A DNA stretch of 47,703 nt from Novipirellula herctigrandis (GCA_007859835.1 SJPJ01000001.1:1822240-1869942), one strand, 5' to 3'; shown: positions 15,933 through 25,563, counted from the first letter of the stretch. Program-made: numbers and translations. Notes: generated from the letters alone by a model not told the origin.

Positions 15933-16002
15933 GCTGCGAGCTTAAGAATCACACAAATGACCTTGGCGTGATTGGCGTCATTGAGTGCACCTCAACCGCC
16001 CG

Positions 16003-17019
16003 CTAATTTTGCGTCAAATCCCAACCGTCGAGCCACGTGGTTTTCGTCGCCTGCATATCAAAATCTTTTTCGAGGCGGTCAGCCATATCCGACAAATGTC
16101 CCGCACCGTAAAAGACAGCGATATTCTTTTTGCCACTTTCGAGCTCCTCTTTCAAGATCGTGAACGCTTTCGCGTTGCGACCTTTGATGAGCGTGTTTTC
16201 GCCATTGGCATCATCCATTCCCGCGGTGGCGACTTCGATATCGACCATTTGTTTCGCCATCACTTGTTTCATTCGTCGCGGACGATCATCGCTGAACAGA
16301 GCCATGATCAATCCGGCTTCGCCACCGGTGGCCGCTTGCGTGGCCAAACCGGCCCCCATCATGCGGGCTCCCATTTTCCATAGACTATCGCCTCGGCGGC
16401 TAAAATCCTTGGCGAATTCATCGGGACTCATGTCGGCATGTCGAAAATTGGTCGCCATGTAGTCGATCTTTTCGAGCTGATATTCCAAATTCAAGATGTC
16501 CTTCATGCCCGATTGCATCGAAGACAAAAGACCACGGCGACGCTGTAAGTCCTCTGGTCGAATGCGAGTTCCATCGGGCGCGACCAATTCGTATAAAACG
16601 GATTCATACTTGGACAACCGATCATTTAAATCCGCGTAGTACTCGGCTTGGCCGATGTGAACAACACCCACCAAATCGACCACATGCCCGTCGTACTTGG
16701 TGTTCGGTTTGCCCTCATAACCGACAATCGCCGTTTGCAACGCACGCGATTTTCCTTTGTCCGTTTCATCAACGCGCAAGTAAGACGGTTCTTCCGATTT
16801 CAAGTCGCTACTTTCACCCCCGTCTGCTTTGTTAGCCGCGTCTGCTTTGTCGCCCGCGTCTGCTTTGTTAGCCGCGTCTTCGGTTTTGGCTTCATCTGCC
16901 GGCTGTGTCGCTACCGCTTGAGCCTCGACCACAGCTGGATTGAAGGTGGACGTCATAAACAGGAAGCCGAAAAACGAGGCGAGAAATCGATCGCGTTTGG
17001 ATTGGAAGAATCGTTTCAT
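16003..17019 (-). CDS. TraB/GumN-like exported protein
   Basis: A predicted 338-residue protein starting at the ATG at 17019, where a basic N-terminus and hydrophobic segment (RFLASFFGFLFMTSTFNPAVVEAQA) form a signal peptide. The frame extends to 17193 but the extra residues look untranslated. A low-complexity Asp/Ala/Lys linker with repeated NKADAGDKADA follows. The main domain resembles the TraB/PrgY/GumN (ChaN-related) fold: VDLVGVVHIGQAEYYADLN near its start, a glutamate in LYELVAPDGT, GRNAKAFTILKEEL, and AVFYGAGHLSDM near the end. These conserved His and Glu positions are typical of the family, which is proposed to be metal-dependent peptidase-like. Substrate unknown. Confidence 0.8.
   Translation of the reverse strand: MKRFFQSKRDRFLASFFGFLFMTSTFNPAVVEAQAVATQPADEAKTEDAANKADAGDKADAANKADGGESSDLKSEEPSYLRVDETDKGKSRALQTAIVGYEGKPNTKYDGHVVDLVGVVHIGQAEYYADLNDRLSKYESVLYELVAPDGTRIRPEDLQRRRGLLSSMQSGMKDILNLEYQLEKIDYMATNFRHADMSPDEFAKDFSRRGDSLWKMGARMMGAGLATQAATGGEAGLIMALFSDDRPRRMKQVMAKQMVDIEVATAGMDDANGENTLIKGRNAKAFTILKEELESGKKNIAVFYGAGHLSDMADRLEKDFDMQATKTTWLDGWDLTQN
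16821..16874. repeat. 18-bp tandem repeat, 3 copies, in frame
   Basis: Three 18-bp units of the form CGTCTGCTTTGTTAGCCG encode the NKADAA/DKADAG linker of the TraB-like protein. The unit is a multiple of three. Confidence 0.9.
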
Positions 17020-17146
17020 GAGAGATTCGGGAGCCGAGTTGGAAAGCCAGCAATGCAAGTTCCAGCATGCTGAGGGAAAAAAAGGGTGCGTTTCGCTGCT
17101 TGAAGGATAGGCTGCCGACAAGAAAGTGACAACGTCGCAGGGCCGT

Positions 17147-18382
17147 TTAACCACGGAATTGACTGCGGTATTGCCCCGGTGTGCAGCCAGCAATTCGCCG
17201 AAACGCGGTAACCAGGTGAGCGGCGGTGCGATAGCTCGTCATGGTAGCAATTTTTTCGAGCCCGTAGTTCGTTTCCGCCAACAGCATGCGAATTCGATCA
17301 ATCCGCACCCGTTCGATTTCCTCTCGGGGACTCCGATCGAGGATTTCACGAAACCGCCGTTCAAGAGTGGCCCGAGAAATCGAGGTCGCCTCAAGGACAT
17401 CTTGAACACCGATCCCATCACAACCATGTGCCCGGATGAATTGAATCGCTTCGGCCAAGTCCATATCGTCAACTGCTAACACATCGGTGCTCGTGCGGAT
17501 CGACACTCGTACAGGCGGCACTAAGACAGTTTCCTGATCGGGCGTTTCGCCAGCCATCAATCGATCGAGCATCTCCGCACCTTCGAACCCAATTCGCAGG
17601 GCATCGGGCTGGATGCTGCTAAGCGGCGGATTTGCTAAGTCACAGATGACCTCGTCGTCATCAACCCCCAAAACGGCAACATGATCCGGTACACGTAGCT
17701 CGGTGGATCGAACGGCATTGAGAACTTGCCGGCCACGCATGTCGTTGCACGCGAAAATCCCCAACGGCTTTGGCAACGTTAACAACCACTTCGCAATCAA
17801 CGCCTCATCCATTTCCCCCTTGGCTTCGCGAGCAAGCGTATTGATACGAGGCGTTGCACTCGATCGACTCTTCTTCGATTGTCGAGCTTTCGTACTTTTC
17901 TTTGCCGCGAATGCATCAAAAACATAAACGGGAATACCCGCACTCTCGCAAAGCGACTTGAACGCGGTGCATCGCGCATCTGAAAAATCGACACCGGGAT
18001 AACCACAATAGGCCAATTGTCGAAAACCGCGTTGCCGAAAATGCTCCAGCGCCATCAAGGCGCAGGCACTCGGATCCGTATTGTAACAGACGCCGCCGGG
18101 TGGTTGAAAAAGTCCGCGCAGATCAACCGTCGGCACCCCCATTCGGTTAATTGACCGAGCGATTTGAGCGTTCTCCATCCTGGCGATCACGCCGTCAAAA
18201 CGTTGACGCTCCACATTCGCTGGGACTTTCTCTTGGAGTCCACGTTCTAGATGCAGCACTTGCCAATGACCGTGGGTTCGCATGTAGGAGGCAATCCCCA
18301 TTAAACAATTGCGACCATACCCTCTTGAAGATTCGATCAACAGCAAAACCTGCGGCAATTTTCGAATAGGCTTCATTTTCAT
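17147..18382 (-). CDS. XylR-type transcriptional regulator (sugar-binding domain plus AraC HTH)
   Basis: A predicted 411-residue regulator from the ATG at 18382 (MKMKPIRKLPQVLLLIESS). The frame is open to 18628 but the extension has no domain. Residues about 10-290 form a LacI-like periplasmic-binding fold (SRGYGRNCLMGIASYMRTHG, FACNDMRGRQVLNA, VAVLGVDDDEVICDLA), as in E. coli XylR, with a Lys/Arg/Ser-rich insert near 155-185. Residues about 300-411 are an AraC-family double helix-turn-helix (ISRATLERRFREILDRSPREEI ... RIAGCTPGQYRSQFRG). It probably senses a sugar and activates the divergent DUF5107/TPR and sugar-porter genes. Confidence 0.93.
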   Translation of the reverse strand: MKMKPIRKLPQVLLLIESSRGYGRNCLMGIASYMRTHGHWQVLHLERGLQEKVPANVERQRFDGVIARMENAQIARSINRMGVPTVDLRGLFQPPGGVCYNTDPSACALMALEHFRQRGFRQLAYCGYPGVDFSDARCTAFKSLCESAGIPVYVFDAFAAKKSTKARQSKKSRSSATPRINTLAREAKGEMDEALIAKWLLTLPKPLGIFACNDMRGRQVLNAVRSTELRVPDHVAVLGVDDDEVICDLANPPLSSIQPDALRIGFEGAEMLDRLMAGETPDQETVLVPPVRVSIRTSTDVLAVDDMDLAEAIQFIRAHGCDGIGVQDVLEATSISRATLERRFREILDRSPREEIERVRIDRIRMLLAETNYGLEKIATMTSYRTAAHLVTAFRRIAGCTPGQYRSQFRG

Positions 18383-18772
18383 CGTTTCACGGTACTCTTT
18401 GGCATCACGTTTTTCATTCGCGGAACCCGTGATTGCTTTCCAATCTGTTCGAATCAGCCGACAACAACACGCTGGCGGTCCCGACATAGGCAAACCACTA
18501 AATAACCGAGCAAAAAACCACATCAAGGGAAAAACAATGTCTGCGGCAAATCGAGAATGTCGCCGGAGGGTGGCTATCATAACCGCCCTGCCCGCAGGCA
18601 CAAATCCGGCCAATTTCAGTTGCGGCAAAAATGCAATAGATTAACGCAAGGATGAAATGTGCTTCGTGGACTCATCGCCTATCATATAGCCTTCGCCGAT
18701 CAAATAACCATTACGGGCGTTTGACTCCAACCAGCTATTTTCATATTTGGTCCCTAAAGAAAACGAACCCAA
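18383..18772. promoter_or_regulatory. Divergent promoter region of the sugar locus
   Basis: About 390 bp between the XylR-type regulator and the DUF5107 gene. On the plus strand TTGACT (18721-18726), 17 bp, then TATTTG (18744-18749) is a possible promoter ending 24 bp before the ATG. I found no clear pair of AraC-type direct repeats. The upper part includes the unlikely N-terminal extension of the regulator frame. Confidence 0.35.
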
Positions 18773-21700
18773 ATGAATCAGCAAAACACCGTGCGTGTCT
18801 GGCAAAAAGCCATAACGATTCCTACTTACGGAATTGGCGATCCCGATCCAAATCCGATGTTTCTCGAAAAACGAGTCTATCAAGGATCTAGTGGTGCCGT
18901 TTACCCGTTGCCAGTCGTTGACAGCATCGATGACGAAAAAAACGACCGGGTTTGGCAAGCGGTGTTCTTGGAGAATGACTATTTAAGAATCATGGTCCTG
19001 CCGGAGCTGGGCGGGCGAATTCAAATGGCTTTGGACAAAACAAATGACTACCATTTTGTCTACTACAACCATGTCATTAAGCCTGCGCTTGTTGGATTGA
19101 CTGGTCCATGGATCAGCGGCGGGATTGAATTCAATTGGCCGCAACACCACCGCCCCAACACCTACGGACCGGTCGACTTCACTATCGACGAAAATAAAAA
19201 CGGCTCTCGCACCCTTTGGTGTCATGAAATCGACCGCATGCATCGCACCGAAAGCATGCACGGTTTAACGCTGTATCCCGATCGAGCTTTTTTGGAAATT
19301 CAAGCGAAACTCTATAACCGAACCACACAACCACAGACATTCCTGTGGTGGGCCAACCCAGCGATCGCGGTCGACGACAACCACCAATCGATTTTCCCAC
19401 CGGACGTCAATGCGGTGATGGATCATGGTAAACGCGATGTATCGAGCTTCCCGATCGCAACCGGAACCTATTACAAGGTCGACTATTCCCAAGGTCCCGA
19501 AACCTTTCAAGGCAAATCGGGCACTGATATTTCGCGGTACCGGAACATTCCCGTTCCAATGTCCTACATGGCGCACAAGAGTGAGTACGATTTTGTCGGC
19601 AGCTACGACCATGGCCGACAAGCGGGACTGCTGCATATCAGCAGCCATCACACCAGCCCCGGCAAAAAACAATGGACCTGGGGCAACGGCGAATTCGGCC
19701 AAGCCTGGGATCGCCATTTGACGGATGAAGATGGCCCCTATATCGAGTTAATGTGCGGCGTTTACACTGACAACCAGCCCGATTTTTCCTGGTTGATGCC
19801 GGGCGAGCAGAAAACCTTCACGCAGCACTTCATGCCATACAAAGGTGTCGGCGTCATCGGCAACGCAACGATCGATGCCGCCGTCGGAATGGAGGTTGAC
19901 GATTCGACGGCCGTCGTCCGTGTCTACACCACCGGATGTCACGACGGAGCGAAAGTGTCACTGACTCGTAACGACAAAAAAATCGGTGAAGTCGTTTTTG
20001 ACGCATCACCTAAAACGCACTTCGAACATGAGTTCTCTGTGCCGAGCGATTGCAAAGCAAGTGATTTGACGGTGCGTCTTCTTCGCAGCGATGGCCTAGC
20101 TTTGGTTGCCTGGACGCCGCCTGGTGAGCAAAACCAAAACGTGCCTGAGCCTGCTAAAGCAATCGATGAACCTGAACAACTCGATTCGACCGAGTCACTG
20201 TTCTTGGCGGGCCAGCATATCGAACAATATCGTCATGCCACCCGCCGCCCGATGCCCTACTATGACGAAGCACTGCGTCGGGATCCTGGTGACATTCGTT
20301 CGAACAATGCTAAAGGGAAACTGCTGCACCGGCAAGGTTGTTTCAAGGAAGCAATCGGCTATTTCGAAAACGCAGTCGACCGAATGACCCGCCACAACCC
20401 AAATCCGTACGACGGCGAACCGTTGTACAACTTAGGCCTATCACTTGTGATGCTAGGACAGTTCGCTAAAGCGTATGACGCGTTTGCGAAAGCGACGTGG
20501 AATGCCGCATGCCGCCAATCGGCCTCTTTTCAATTGGCAAGGCTTGCCGCACGCCGCAACGATATCGGTGAAGCGGTTCGGCTGTGTCATCAATGTGGCG
20601 TTGATCATATTCAGGCAATCCATCTCAGCACATACTTGGCGAGAGATTATCCGAAGTTCGATGCGATGCTCGAATATCCTTTGAGCCAAAACCCCTTCAA
20701 TTTTGGCGTATTGTTCGAGCAAGCCATTCGCAATCAGAATTTCGAAACCTACAACGCTCGAACTCGCGATGACCAAAACACGGCTCTCGAATTGGCGATT
20801 GATTACGCTGCCTTTGGTGCGTTTGACCGAGCCGTCTTGGTGCTGGAACATTTGCTAACGCGAGTGGAATCGGCATCATCGATGGTCTTTTACCACTTGG
20901 CGCACTACCTCGATCAACTAGGACGATCCGATGAAGCCGCGGCGCAGCGTCAATCGGCCATGGAACATGCCGCCGGCGACTTGTTCTTTGCCAACAAGCT
21001 CGAAGACATCCCCGTCCTACAATCAGCAATGGAAGCGGACTTCCAAATGCCCTCAAACGATGGGGCCAAAAAAACCAACATCGTCCGTGGTGACTCGGTC
21101 GCAGCCTACCAACTTGGCAACTTGTGGTATGACCGGCGACAATACAACCGCGCGATTGAATGTTGGCAACGTTCGCGTGACTTGAATCCTGAGTTTCCAA
21201 CCGTGTGGCGAAACTTATCGTTGGCCTATCTCAACCATCGCGACGACGGCTCAGCAGCTTGGGATGCGATGAACCGAGGCTTCGAGCTAAATCCGGAAGA
21301 TGCTCGAGTGCTATTTGAACTCGATCAATTGGCGATGCGTCTCGGCCATGCTCCCGCCGATCGGCTCGCTCGCCTGCTGCAATATCCATCGTTAGTCGAA
21401 CGACGCGATGATTTGTTCCTGCAAAGGATCACGCTACATAATTTGGTGGGTGAGTACCAAGTTGCCCTGGACCTGCTTCGATCGCGACATTTCCATCCTT
21501 GGGAAGGTGGTGAGGGGAAGGTGCCCATCCAATATGTTGTCGCCCTGACACAGCTTGGACGTGCGGCGATTGAGAACGGTGACCACACGAGGGCGATTGA
21601 GCTGCTTGAGCAAGCCTTGGATTGGCCCCAGAATCTCGGCGAAGGAAAGCTGATTGGGGCCCAAGAAAACCACGTCCACTTCATGCTCGGCTGTGCCTGC

Positions 21701-22141
21701 GAAGCGATTGGCGAATCGGACCGTGCCCGAGAGTGGTTTCTTCGTGCAAGCGAAGGTTTGAGTGAACCGACCTCGGCGATGTATTACAACGACCAACCAC
21801 CCGATTCGATCTATTACCAAGGACTTGCTCAAGCCAAATTGGGCAACAAAGATCAAGCAACGGAGCGATTCGATCGGTTGATCAAGTACGGCCAGAAGCA
21901 CTTGGATGACAAGATCACGATCGATTATTTTGCCGTTTCGCTTCCTGACTTCTTGGTGTTCGACGCAGACTTGGATCAGGGCAACCAGGTTCACTGTCGC
22001 TACATGATGGGTCTCGGCTTCCTAGGACTTGGTTTCTTGGGACAAGGGAACCTCGAAGCTGCCAACGAGCAATTCGACCAGGTATTGAAGCTGGAACCTG
22101 CACACCTCGGCGTACTGACACACCAAGTGGCGTTAGCGTAA
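18773..22141 (+). CDS. DUF5107 domain protein with C-terminal TPR array
   Basis: A 1122-residue protein without a signal peptide, so probably cytosolic. Residues about 45-330 match the DUF5107 pattern, a galactose-mutarotase-like beta-sandwich: FLENDYLRIMVLPELGGRI, then SGGIEFNWPQHHRP with conserved Glu, His and Trp, and TFLWWANPAIAVD. About 330-470 is beta-rich. From about 472 to the end are multiple TPR or TPR-like helical pairs (AYQLGNLWYDRRQYNRAIE ... FPTVWRNLSLAYLNHRDD). The gene is directly upstream of a sugar porter and divergent from an XylR-type regulator, which supports a role in intracellular sugar or oligosaccharide processing. Whether the DUF5107 part is an enzyme (epimerase- or hydrolase-like) or a sensor is not known to me. 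Confidence 0.88.
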   Translation: MNQQNTVRVWQKAITIPTYGIGDPDPNPMFLEKRVYQGSSGAVYPLPVVDSIDDEKNDRVWQAVFLENDYLRIMVLPELGGRIQMALDKTNDYHFVYYNHVIKPALVGLTGPWISGGIEFNWPQHHRPNTYGPVDFTIDENKNGSRTLWCHEIDRMHRTESMHGLTLYPDRAFLEIQAKLYNRTTQPQTFLWWANPAIAVDDNHQSIFPPDVNAVMDHGKRDVSSFPIATGTYYKVDYSQGPETFQGKSGTDISRYRNIPVPMSYMAHKSEYDFVGSYDHGRQAGLLHISSHHTSPGKKQWTWGNGEFGQAWDRHLTDEDGPYIELMCGVYTDNQPDFSWLMPGEQKTFTQHFMPYKGVGVIGNATIDAAVGMEVDDSTAVVRVYTTGCHDGAKVSLTRNDKKIGEVVFDASPKTHFEHEFSVPSDCKASDLTVRLLRSDGLALVAWTPPGEQNQNVPEPAKAIDEPEQLDSTESLFLAGQHIEQYRHATRRPMPYYDEALRRDPGDIRSNNAKGKLLHRQGCFKEAIGYFENAVDRMTRHNPNPYDGEPLYNLGLSLVMLGQFAKAYDAFAKATWNAACRQSASFQLARLAARRNDIGEAVRLCHQCGVDHIQAIHLSTYLARDYPKFDAMLEYPLSQNPFNFGVLFEQAIRNQNFETYNARTRDDQNTALELAIDYAAFGAFDRAVLVLEHLLTRVESASSMVFYHLAHYLDQLGRSDEAAAQRQSAMEHAAGDLFFANKLEDIPVLQSAMEADFQMPSNDGAKKTNIVRGDSVAAYQLGNLWYDRRQYNRAIECWQRSRDLNPEFPTVWRNLSLAYLNHRDDGSAAWDAMNRGFELNPEDARVLFELDQLAMRLGHAPADRLARLLQYPSLVERRDDLFLQRITLHNLVGEYQVALDLLRSRHFHPWEGGEGKVPIQYVVALTQLGRAAIENGDHTRAIELLEQALDWPQNLGEGKLIGAQENHVHFMLGCACEAIGESDRAREWFLRASEGLSEPTSAMYYNDQPPDSIYYQGLAQAKLGNKDQATERFDRLIKYGQKHLDDKITIDYFAVSLPDFLVFDADLDQGNQVHCRYMMGLGFLGLGFLGQGNLEAANEQFDQVLKLEPAHLGVLTHQVALA

Positions 22142-22151
22142 ATTGTCGTCC

Positions 22152-22171
22152 GTCATCGAATATCCGATGAC
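22152..22171. promoter_or_regulatory. Inverted repeat between the DUF5107 and sugar-porter genes
   Basis: GTCATCG, six bases, CGATGAC: a perfect 7-bp stem 10 bp after the DUF5107 stop and about 107 bp before the proposed GTG start of the porter. It could reduce read-through between the two genes or be a protein-binding site. No T-tract follows. Confidence 0.35.
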
Positions 22172-22278
22172 AGACAAGTATCTGTTTTGAGTTGACGTTT
22201 TGTTTCCGAGCACACGCTCGCGACTTGCGGCCACGCCGCCATTCCAATTTTTCATCCCTTCTTATTTGGATTTTTGCG

Positions 22279-23721
22279 GTGCCTTACACTTCGCCGACTG
22301 AAACATCGTTGTCGTCATCCGATTCGGTCACTTCGACGTACAACATGGGATTCATCTGGTTGATCTGCTTTGTGGCGGCGATGGGTGGCTTGCTATTCGG
22401 TTATGACTGGGTCGTCATCGGCGGAGCCAAGCCGTTTTACGAGCCTTACTTTGGCATTTCAGATTCGCCGATGCTGCAAGGTTGGGCAATGAGTAGTGCC
22501 TTGGTCGGCTGTTTAGTCGGCGCCGTCATTAGCGGCGTCCTCGCCGATCGCCTCGGACGCAAACGCTTGCTCGTATTTTCCGGGTTCCTATTCACGCTTT
22601 CGGCGATCGGCACGGCAATGGCATCGGACTTCACTTGGTTCAACGTTTTCCGGCTCATCGGCGGTGGTGGCATTGGCTTGGCGTCAAACCTGTCACCAAT
22701 GTATATCGCAGAAATTTCGCCCGCGGATACTCGTGGCCGTTTCGTGTCGATCAATCAATTGACGATCGTGTTCGGAGTTCTAGGTGCGCAAATCGTCAAC
22801 TTGCTGATTGCCCAAGACGTTCCCGACGGCGCGAGTGTCGATGTGATCCGTGAATCGTGGAATGGGACGGATGGTTGGCGATGGATGTTTGCTGCGGAAA
22901 CCGTTCCGGCAACGGCTTTCTTTTTGTTGATGTTCTTTGTTCCGGAAAGTCCACGATGGTTGATCAAGGACGGGCAAGATGAACAGGCCCGCGGCGTGCT
23001 CACGCGCGTCGGAGGCAAGGATTACGCGGATCAAGAATTGGCGGATATCAAGAACACGATTGGACTAGAAGAAGTCGCCCAAGTTCACTACAGCGAACTA
23101 CTCGAACCGAAAATTTTCAAAATTTTGGGGCTCGGTGTTTTCTTGGCTGTCTTTCAACAATGGTGTGGAATCAATACCATCTTCAACTATGCCCAGGAGA
23201 TCTTCGCAGCAGCCGGTTACGGCGTAGGTGCGATCATGTTCAATATTGTGATTACTGGGATTGTCAATTTAGTTTTCACGTTTGTCGCAATCTTTACGGT
23301 CGACAAGTTCGGACGCCGTGGGTTGATGCTACTGGGGTGTGCCGGCTTAGCCAGTATCTATGCCTTGCTTGGTGCTTGTTACTACACCGAGACTCGCGGC
23401 GTATTGATGTTAGTTCTCGTTGTTAGTGCAATTGCCTGTTATGCGATGTCGCTAGCGCCAGTGACATGGGTGGTGTTATCGGAAATTTTCCCCAATCGAA
23501 TTCGCGGTGCCGCGATGGCCGTCGCCGTTTTTGCACTATGGTTAGCCTGCACGCTACTGACGTTCACCTTTCCGCTGCTTAACAAGGCACTTGGCGTGTA
23601 CGGAACCTTTTGGCTCTACGGTGGCATTTGCGTGATTGGATTCTTGGTGATTTACTTTAAATTGCCGGAAACCAAAGGCAAATCCCTCGAAGCAATCGAA
23701 CGGGAAATGATGAAGGACTAA
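22279..23721 (+). CDS. MFS sugar porter (sugar:proton symporter type)
   Basis: A 12-helix major facilitator of the sugar-porter family (XylE/GalP-like), in the inner membrane. I place the start at the GTG at 22279 (480 residues, MPYTSPTETS...), because the upstream part of the frame, back to an ATG at 22192, is polar and includes a hydrophobic piece unlike the family. Signatures are GGLLFGYDWVVIGGA in helix 1, ADRLGRKRLL after helix 2, PESPRWL after helix 6, QQWCGINTIFNYA in helix 7 and PETKGKSLE after helix 12. All are intact. It follows the DUF5107/TPR gene and is probably controlled by the XylR-type regulator. The transported sugar is unknown; xylose or another monosaccharide is plausible. 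Confidence 0.95.
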   Translation: MPYTSPTETSLSSSDSVTSTYNMGFIWLICFVAAMGGLLFGYDWVVIGGAKPFYEPYFGISDSPMLQGWAMSSALVGCLVGAVISGVLADRLGRKRLLVFSGFLFTLSAIGTAMASDFTWFNVFRLIGGGGIGLASNLSPMYIAEISPADTRGRFVSINQLTIVFGVLGAQIVNLLIAQDVPDGASVDVIRESWNGTDGWRWMFAAETVPATAFFLLMFFVPESPRWLIKDGQDEQARGVLTRVGGKDYADQELADIKNTIGLEEVAQVHYSELLEPKIFKILGLGVFLAVFQQWCGINTIFNYAQEIFAAAGYGVGAIMFNIVITGIVNLVFTFVAIFTVDKFGRRGLMLLGCAGLASIYALLGACYYTETRGVLMLVLVVSAIACYAMSLAPVTWVVLSEIFPNRIRGAAMAVAVFALWLACTLLTFTFPLLNKALGVYGTFWLYGGICVIGFLVIYFKLPETKGKSLEAIEREMMKD

Positions 23722-23767
23722 GAGAATGTCCTGCATACAAACGCGATGAGAACGGCGACCTCGCGGA

Positions 23768-23791
23768 CGCAACTCGAAAGGCGAGTTTGCG
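23768..23791 (+). terminator. Bulged hairpin after the sugar porter
   Basis: CGCAACTCG pairs with CGAGTTTGCG through a 9-bp stem with one bulged T, 46 bp after the porter stop. There is no T-tract. The rest of the 235-bp spacer to aroE shows nothing else recognisable. Confidence 0.3.
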
Positions 23792-23956
23792 AGTTTGCCA
23801 GGTTCGAATGGGGCGATTTCCAAAAGTAGCTCGGTTCGCCCGGGCTACTGCTACCAACCGAACATGAAACTGCTAAACTTTCGAAGCAGTCATTCTCTGT
23901 TCTAGCGAGATCCACTGGGGCCCGCTTTTTTTCCGCGTTCACTACGAGTTTTCTTC

Positions 23957-24814
23957 ATGCCTGCGATTGATGCTAAGACGATCGTTTGTGCCCTGTTTGG
24001 CCACCCCGTTGGCCATTCCCTTTCGCCTGCAATTCACAATGCGGCGTTTGAGGCACTCGATTTGCCCTACGTGTATGTTGCACATGACGTCCAACCAGGT
24101 CAAGTTGGCAAGGCACTCGATGGCGTCCGGGCGATGGGCTACCGCGGCTTGTCAGTGACGATCCCCCACAAAGTCGAGGCGATGCAAAACGTCGATCATG
24201 TCGACCCGACGGCGATGGGTATCGGTTGCATCAACACGGTCGTCAACGAGAACGGCAAACTGCTCGGTTACAATTCCGATGGCCTCGGGGCGTTGAACGC
24301 GCTTCGCGATGCCGGCGCAGACCCGGAAGGAAAAAGGGTCGTCGTACTGGGATCCGGCGGAGCGGCTCGAGCGATTGCGGTGACGCTATCCTGTGAAGCA
24401 CCGCCCGAGCAACTGTCCATTTTGGGTGTCGCCCAAGACGAACTTGAACAATTGGTTGCCGACGCTAACGAACGAGGAAAAGCCAATGTGGTCGGATTGG
24501 CCTTGAACGACGACACGATGAAGCGTGAAATCGCCCAGGCCGACATCGTCATGCATTGCTCGCCAATTGGGATGCATCCCAAAGAAGACTCTAGCTTGGT
24601 CCCCCCCGATTTCCTTCGAAAAGGGTTGGTTGTCTTTGACGCCGTCTACAACCCACGTCGGACAAAGTTGCTGAAAGACACCGCCGCAGCGGGTGGAACG
24701 CCGATCGAAGGAATCGAAATGTTTTGCGGCCAAGCGTTCGTTCAATTTGAATTGTGGACCGGCAAAAAAGCACCCCGTGATGTAATGCGAAAAGTGGTGG
24801 AGGCGAACCTATGA
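23957..24814 (+). CDS. aroE: Shikimate dehydrogenase (NADP+)
   Basis: Reduces 3-dehydroshikimate to shikimate in aromatic amino-acid synthesis; cytosolic. The 285-residue length fits. The substrate domain shows GHPVGHSLSPAIHNAAF near the N-terminus, and the catalytic Lys72 in LSVTIPHK and Asp108 in GYNSDG are present. The NADP-binding loop is GSGGAARA at 132-139. FCGQAFVQFELWTG near the C-terminus matches the conserved Q-x-x-Q-F-xL-WTG end. It overlaps aroK by 4 bp (ATGA), so the two are translationally coupled. Confidence 0.97.
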   Translation: MPAIDAKTIVCALFGHPVGHSLSPAIHNAAFEALDLPYVYVAHDVQPGQVGKALDGVRAMGYRGLSVTIPHKVEAMQNVDHVDPTAMGIGCINTVVNENGKLLGYNSDGLGALNALRDAGADPEGKRVVVLGSGGAARAIAVTLSCEAPPEQLSILGVAQDELEQLVADANERGKANVVGLALNDDTMKREIAQADIVMHCSPIGMHPKEDSSLVPPDFLRKGLVVFDAVYNPRRTKLLKDTAAAGGTPIEGIEMFCGQAFVQFELWTGKKAPRDVMRKVVEANL

Positions 24815-25314
24815 ATGTCGTCCTAGTAGGATACCGAGGCACCGGAAAAAGTGCGGTCGCAAAATTGCTCGGTAACGCCCTCGGTTTAGAAGTCGTCAGC
24901 CTCGATGAAGAATTGGTCAAAAAGGCGGGCAAGGTGATTCCCGAAGTCGTAGAGGAACGCGGTTGGCCCGGATTCCGCGACTTGGAAGAGGAGATCGTTC
25001 GAACGTTTGCCGCTCGTGATGGTTTGGTGATCGATTGTGGTGGCGGAGTCATTGAACGCGAAAACAACTTTGCATGCTTGCGAGCAGCAGGTCCAGTGGT
25101 GTGGCTTAAGGCTTCACCGGAAAAGATTGTCGAGCGAATCGGTGGTGACAATCAACGCCCTTCGCTCACCGGGACCAAGAGTTTTACCGACGAAGTCGTC
25201 GAGGTGCTTGAGCGACGGACGCCTTTGTATGAGCGAATTTCACACCATGGTGTGGATACCGATTCAATGTCGGTCGAACAAGTTGCTGCGAGAATCCAAG
25301 AATTGCTCGCTTAA
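24811..25314 (+). CDS. aroK: Shikimate kinase
   Basis: Phosphorylates shikimate with ATP, the step after aroE. At 167 residues it is the normal size. The Walker A loop GYRGTGKS is at 7-14, shikimate-binding acidic residues lie in SLDEEL near 31, the conserved Arg of GFRDLEEE is near 56, and the CGGGV loop is near 76-80. RPSLTG fits the lid region. It starts inside the last codons of aroE. Note that two enzymes of the same pathway are paired here without other aro genes nearby. Confidence 0.96.
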   Translation: MNVVLVGYRGTGKSAVAKLLGNALGLEVVSLDEELVKKAGKVIPEVVEERGWPGFRDLEEEIVRTFAARDGLVIDCGGGVIERENNFACLRAAGPVVWLKASPEKIVERIGGDNQRPSLTGTKSFTDEVVEVLERRTPLYERISHHGVDTDSMSVEQVAARIQELLA

Positions 25315-25491
25315 CGCCGAGCTTAAGTCAAAACTTGTGATGATTCTTGCTCGTCCCCGACAATTTTTGGTCCCGACCAAACGTTGCAGATCCCCTTTCT
25401 AACCGGACCCTAACGGGGGCGATACTCGCCATCGAGACGATAGCGAGATTTCTTTGCCGCGCCGCTGCGCTTCGCCGGCTTGCGATCGATA

Positions 25492-25519
25492 TTGACACCC
25501 CGACTTCAAAAACTATAGT
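25492..25519 (+). promoter_or_regulatory. Sigma70-like promoter of the SulP gene
   Basis: TTGACA (25492-25497), a 16-bp spacer and TATAGT (25514-25519) lie 44 bp upstream of the ATG at 25564. This is the best -35/-10 match I found in the window. Elsewhere in the 249-bp spacer there is a TTGGTC-CC-GACCAA palindrome near 25367. Confidence 0.5.
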
Positions 25520-25563
25520 CGCCGCTCAACGATTCTTGTCCGTGACCCTACTCAAAAAACTTC

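Noticed and set aside
18383-18628. 82-residue N-terminal extension of the XylR-type regulator
   Set aside because: Not part of the family's domains, and it occupies the expected divergent promoter region.
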